From positions 1-35,540 of the forward strand of contig JAITEG010000131.1 in NCBI GenBank assembly GCA_031282145.1: a stretch of DNA of 35,540 bases. Reading direction: 5' to 3'. Below are positions 33,715-35,540 of this stretch, one piece after another. Origin of the DNA: Spirochaetaceae bacterium (GTDB lineage: Bacteria > Spirochaetota > Spirochaetia > Treponematales > Breznakiellaceae). The notes under the pieces are model-generated. The model was not told the DNA's origin. It worked only from the letters and a program-made list of their open reading frames with translations, and did no database searches. Position 1 is the first letter of the stretch; every line of letters begins with the position of its first letter. Made by a program: the position numbers and the translations under genes.

Positions 33715-34641
33715 TTAGTCCACATACTCCAGGGGAAAAACCGCCCGATCCCGGGAGAGGACCGTATCGGGAAAAATGTCCCGGGCTTCCTGCAGCAGGG
33801 TTTTGAGGTTATATTCGTTGTACCGGGGGCTGTAATGGATCAGGGCAAGTTTCTTTACCCCGGCGGCGCGGGCGATCCGGGCGGCCTGTTCCGCGGTCAT
33901 GTGTTTTTTCTCCCGGGCGCTTGCTTCCAGATCCTTTTCAAACATCCCCTCGCAGACAAAAAAATCCGACCCCGCCACCTCGGCGGCGATTTCGGGAAAA
34001 GCCAGGGTATCGGTCACAAAGGAAAATTTTCTCCCTGAACGGGATTCCCCCAGGACCTGACCGGGCAGTACCTCTGAACCGTCCCCGGAGCGGACCGGCT
34101 CCCCGGCCTGCAGCCTGGACCAGAGGGGCCCCCGGGGCACCCCCAGGGCTATGGCTTTTTCGGGGTGAAATTCCCCGGGCCGGCGGTTCTCCTCAAATAC
34201 ATACCCCACACAGGGTTTGGTATGCCGCAGGGGAAAAGTCCGCACCTGGAAATCTTCCCCGGTATATACTACCCCGGGAGCGCTTATTTCCTTAACCACG
34301 ATCTCATAATTGATATACATATCCAGGGTACGGCGATTGGTTTCAATGTATTCGGCAATTCCCCGGGGGCCTATGATATACAGGGGATCGTCCCGGTCCA
34401 CCTGAGAGGAGAGCATGAGGAGTCCCGGAATGCCCGTTACATGGTCCGCGTGGAGGTGACTCACAAAGATAACGGAAATTTTCTTCCACCGGAGGTTCAG
34501 CCGGCGCAGGGAAACCTGGGTTCCTTCCCCCCCGTCAAAGAGGAAAAGTTCCCCTTCCCGCCGGAGCAGAACCGAGGTTAAGTGCCGGCCCGGCAGGGGC
34601 ATCATCCCCCCGCAGCCAAGGATAAAGGCTTCAAGGTTCAT
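33715..34641 (-). CDS. rnz: Ribonuclease Z (tRNA 3' endonuclease)
   Basis: A 308-residue metallo-beta-lactamase-fold nuclease that removes 3' trailers from tRNA precursors. The zinc motif is SHLHADH (61-67), following LFDGGEGTQVSLRR, the RNase Z substrate-side motif. Further ligands are in FPLRHTKPCVGY, SFVTDTLAF and the C-terminal ALIHYSPRY. Length is typical of the short bacterial form. The ATG overlaps the stop of the FemAB-type gene (ATGA). The 123 bases after it hold no clear terminator, only a T- and C-rich stretch and the next promoter. Confidence 0.95.
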   Translation of the reverse strand: MNLEAFILGCGGMMPLPGRHLTSVLLRREGELFLFDGGEGTQVSLRRLNLRWKKISVIFVSHLHADHVTGIPGLLMLSSQVDRDDPLYIIGPRGIAEYIETNRRTLDMYINYEIVVKEISAPGVVYTGEDFQVRTFPLRHTKPCVGYVFEENRRPGEFHPEKAIALGVPRGPLWSRLQAGEPVRSGDGSEVLPGQVLGESRSGRKFSFVTDTLAFPEIAAEVAGSDFFVCEGMFEKDLEASAREKKHMTAEQAARIARAAGVKKLALIHYSPRYNEYNLKTLLQEARDIFPDTVLSRDRAVFPLEYVD

Positions 34642-35540
34642 CGTTTTTTCAGGCTCCGCAAGAATTTCCGCACCTGTTCGGCGGCGGTAAAAAGATTTTT
34701 CCTCACCCCGTGATAGGGGTAATCCCAGCTCCCGCTCCGGTGGATGATACGGCCCCCAAACCCGGTCTTAAACCGGTATAGCCCCGCCATGGGATGGGTG
34801 GGATCCTCCCGGGGAGGAATACCGTAGAGGTCGTATTCCCTCGAGCCCGCGGCCCGGGCGTCCTGCATAGCCCGCCATTGCAAGGCGTAGGGGGCCATGA
34901 GGTTCCGCTTTTGATTGGAAGAGGCCCCGTAAAGATAAACCGCCGCGGGGCCCCGGAAGAGCACGATAATACCGGCGAGGGGTACCCCTTCATGGAAGGC
35001 CAGGTAGAGCCGGAGTTCCACCCCGGTTTTTTCCCGGGGGGAGGCGAAAAGGGCCGTATAATATTCCGGGCCGTGGATGGCAATGCCGTCCCGTTTCGCC
35101 GTTTCCCGGTAGAGGGCGTAAAAGGCAGGGAGGCCCCGCTCGTCTTGGCGTTCCACCAGGATCTCCTTCTTTTCCGCAAGGCCGATATTGTAACGCCACT
35201 TTGGTTTCATCCCCCGAAGGATCTCCTCCTCGACCGGGGAAAGGTCAAGGAGTACCGTATCCGGGGGCTGCACGTCCGCCCTCGCCCGGGTGAAGGGGGG
35301 ATCTATCCGGGGAGGAGCGACCAAAGGAGCCGGAGCGGCCCCGGCGGCCCTTTCGACTACTCCGGTCTCTTCGGTATACCAGGGAGGATCAAAGCGGATA
35401 AACGCCGTATTTCCCGGTAACGAGGGCCGTAAGGCCCGGGCCAGTTCCCGGAGGGCCCCGTTCCGGGCCTCGTCATCGGCGGGAAAGACCGGGGGCAGTT
35501 CCGGCCCCCAGGGGACGTAAGCGAAGGAAAGGGCCGGCGC
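34638..35540 (-). CDS. FemAB-family peptidoglycan bridge aminoacyltransferase, 5' end cut by window edge
   Basis: At least 300 residues of a GNAT-fold transferase of the Fem/lipid II:glycine glycyltransferase group. It would add amino acids from aminoacyl-tRNA to a peptidoglycan precursor, though relatives also take other substrates. Visible motifs: SFAYVPWGPEL in the part nearest the right edge, DLSPVEEEILRGMKPKWRYNIGLAEKK, then YGASSNQKRNLMAPYALQWRAM and YDLYGIPP near the C-terminus, ending with a basic tail. The frame is open without a stop to base 35540, so the true start lies outside. TTG at 35324 is internal, not the start. RNase Z follows with a 4-base overlap. Confidence 0.88.
   Translation of the reverse strand, partial: APALSFAYVPWGPELPPVFPADDEARNGALRELARALRPSLPGNTAFIRFDPPWYTEETGVVERAAGAAPAPLVAPPRIDPPFTRARADVQPPDTVLLDLSPVEEEILRGMKPKWRYNIGLAEKKEILVERQDERGLPAFYALYRETAKRDGIAIHGPEYYTALFASPREKTGVELRLYLAFHEGVPLAGIIVLFRGPAAVYLYGASSNQKRNLMAPYALQWRAMQDARAAGSREYDLYGIPPREDPTHPMAGLYRFKTGFGGRIIHRSGSWDYPYHGVRKNLFTAAEQVRKFLRSLKKR

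Noticed and set aside
35324-35326. TTG at 35324 as start of the FemAB-type gene
   Set aside because: The same frame continues to base 35540 with FemAB-like sequence, so it is an internal Leu codon.

Overview
The window looks like a moderately high-GC spirochaete chromosome, most likely a Treponema-type organism of the termite-gut kind. This is inferred from gene content: two tandem MptE-like DUF115 (Maf-type) proteins, a PEGA/FGE-domain membrane protein next to smpB, a Gld-type ABC system with a DUF4340 protein, and sigma-70-like promoters set very close to start codons. I see no phage, insertion sequence, CRISPR array, tRNA or rRNA. It reads as densely packed core chromosome, with no gene-free stretch over 300 bases.

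Layout. 1-3473 (-): SWIM/SNF2 helicase running off the left edge. 3520-5214 (+): outer-membrane barrel resembling Wzi. 7682-5196 (-): glycosyltransferase then an atypical DEAD-box helicase. 7825-12126 (+): Gfo/Idh/MocA oxidoreductase, sodium:solute symporter and a short IorA, ending in a strong terminator. 12265-14799 (+): HrpA/HrpB-type DEAH helicase. 17858-14898 (-): two signal peptidase I paralogues and HemW. 17925-19885 (+): PEGA/FGE-like protein and SmpB. 19943-20779 (+): exported protein of unknown function. 21210-20776 (-): FtsB/DivIC-like protein. 21447-27108 (+): acidic 716-residue protein, a small protein and two DUF115 proteins. 27928-27083 (-): Memo-family protein. 28083-29288 (+): membrane protein with a degenerate GGDEF domain. 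33591-29257 (-): Gld-type ABC operon. 35540-33715 (-): FemAB-type transferase (cut by the right edge) and RNase Z.

How genes may work together. The ABC ATPase, permease, GldG-like protein and DUF4340 protein are tightly overlapped and should form one envelope complex. The acidic protein, the 112-residue protein and the DUF115 pair form a compact four-gene unit, plausibly for a surface or flagellar glycan function with an acidic scaffold. The two signal peptidases sit in tandem, but the second has Thr where the catalytic Ser should be.

The most interesting signals are these. (1) Several transcription units have a -10 box ending only 6-9 bases before the start codon and no evident Shine-Dalgarno sequence, which suggests leaderless or near-leaderless mRNAs. 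(2) There are two divergent promoter pairs with interlocked or shared elements. (3) The signal peptidase paralogue has the Ser-to-Thr change. (4) IorA lacks its ferredoxin domain and has no adjacent iorB. (5) An 18-bp perfect inverted repeat abuts a strong promoter. (6) A structured intergenic element appears twice. (7) Four convergent gene pairs overlap at their 3' ends.
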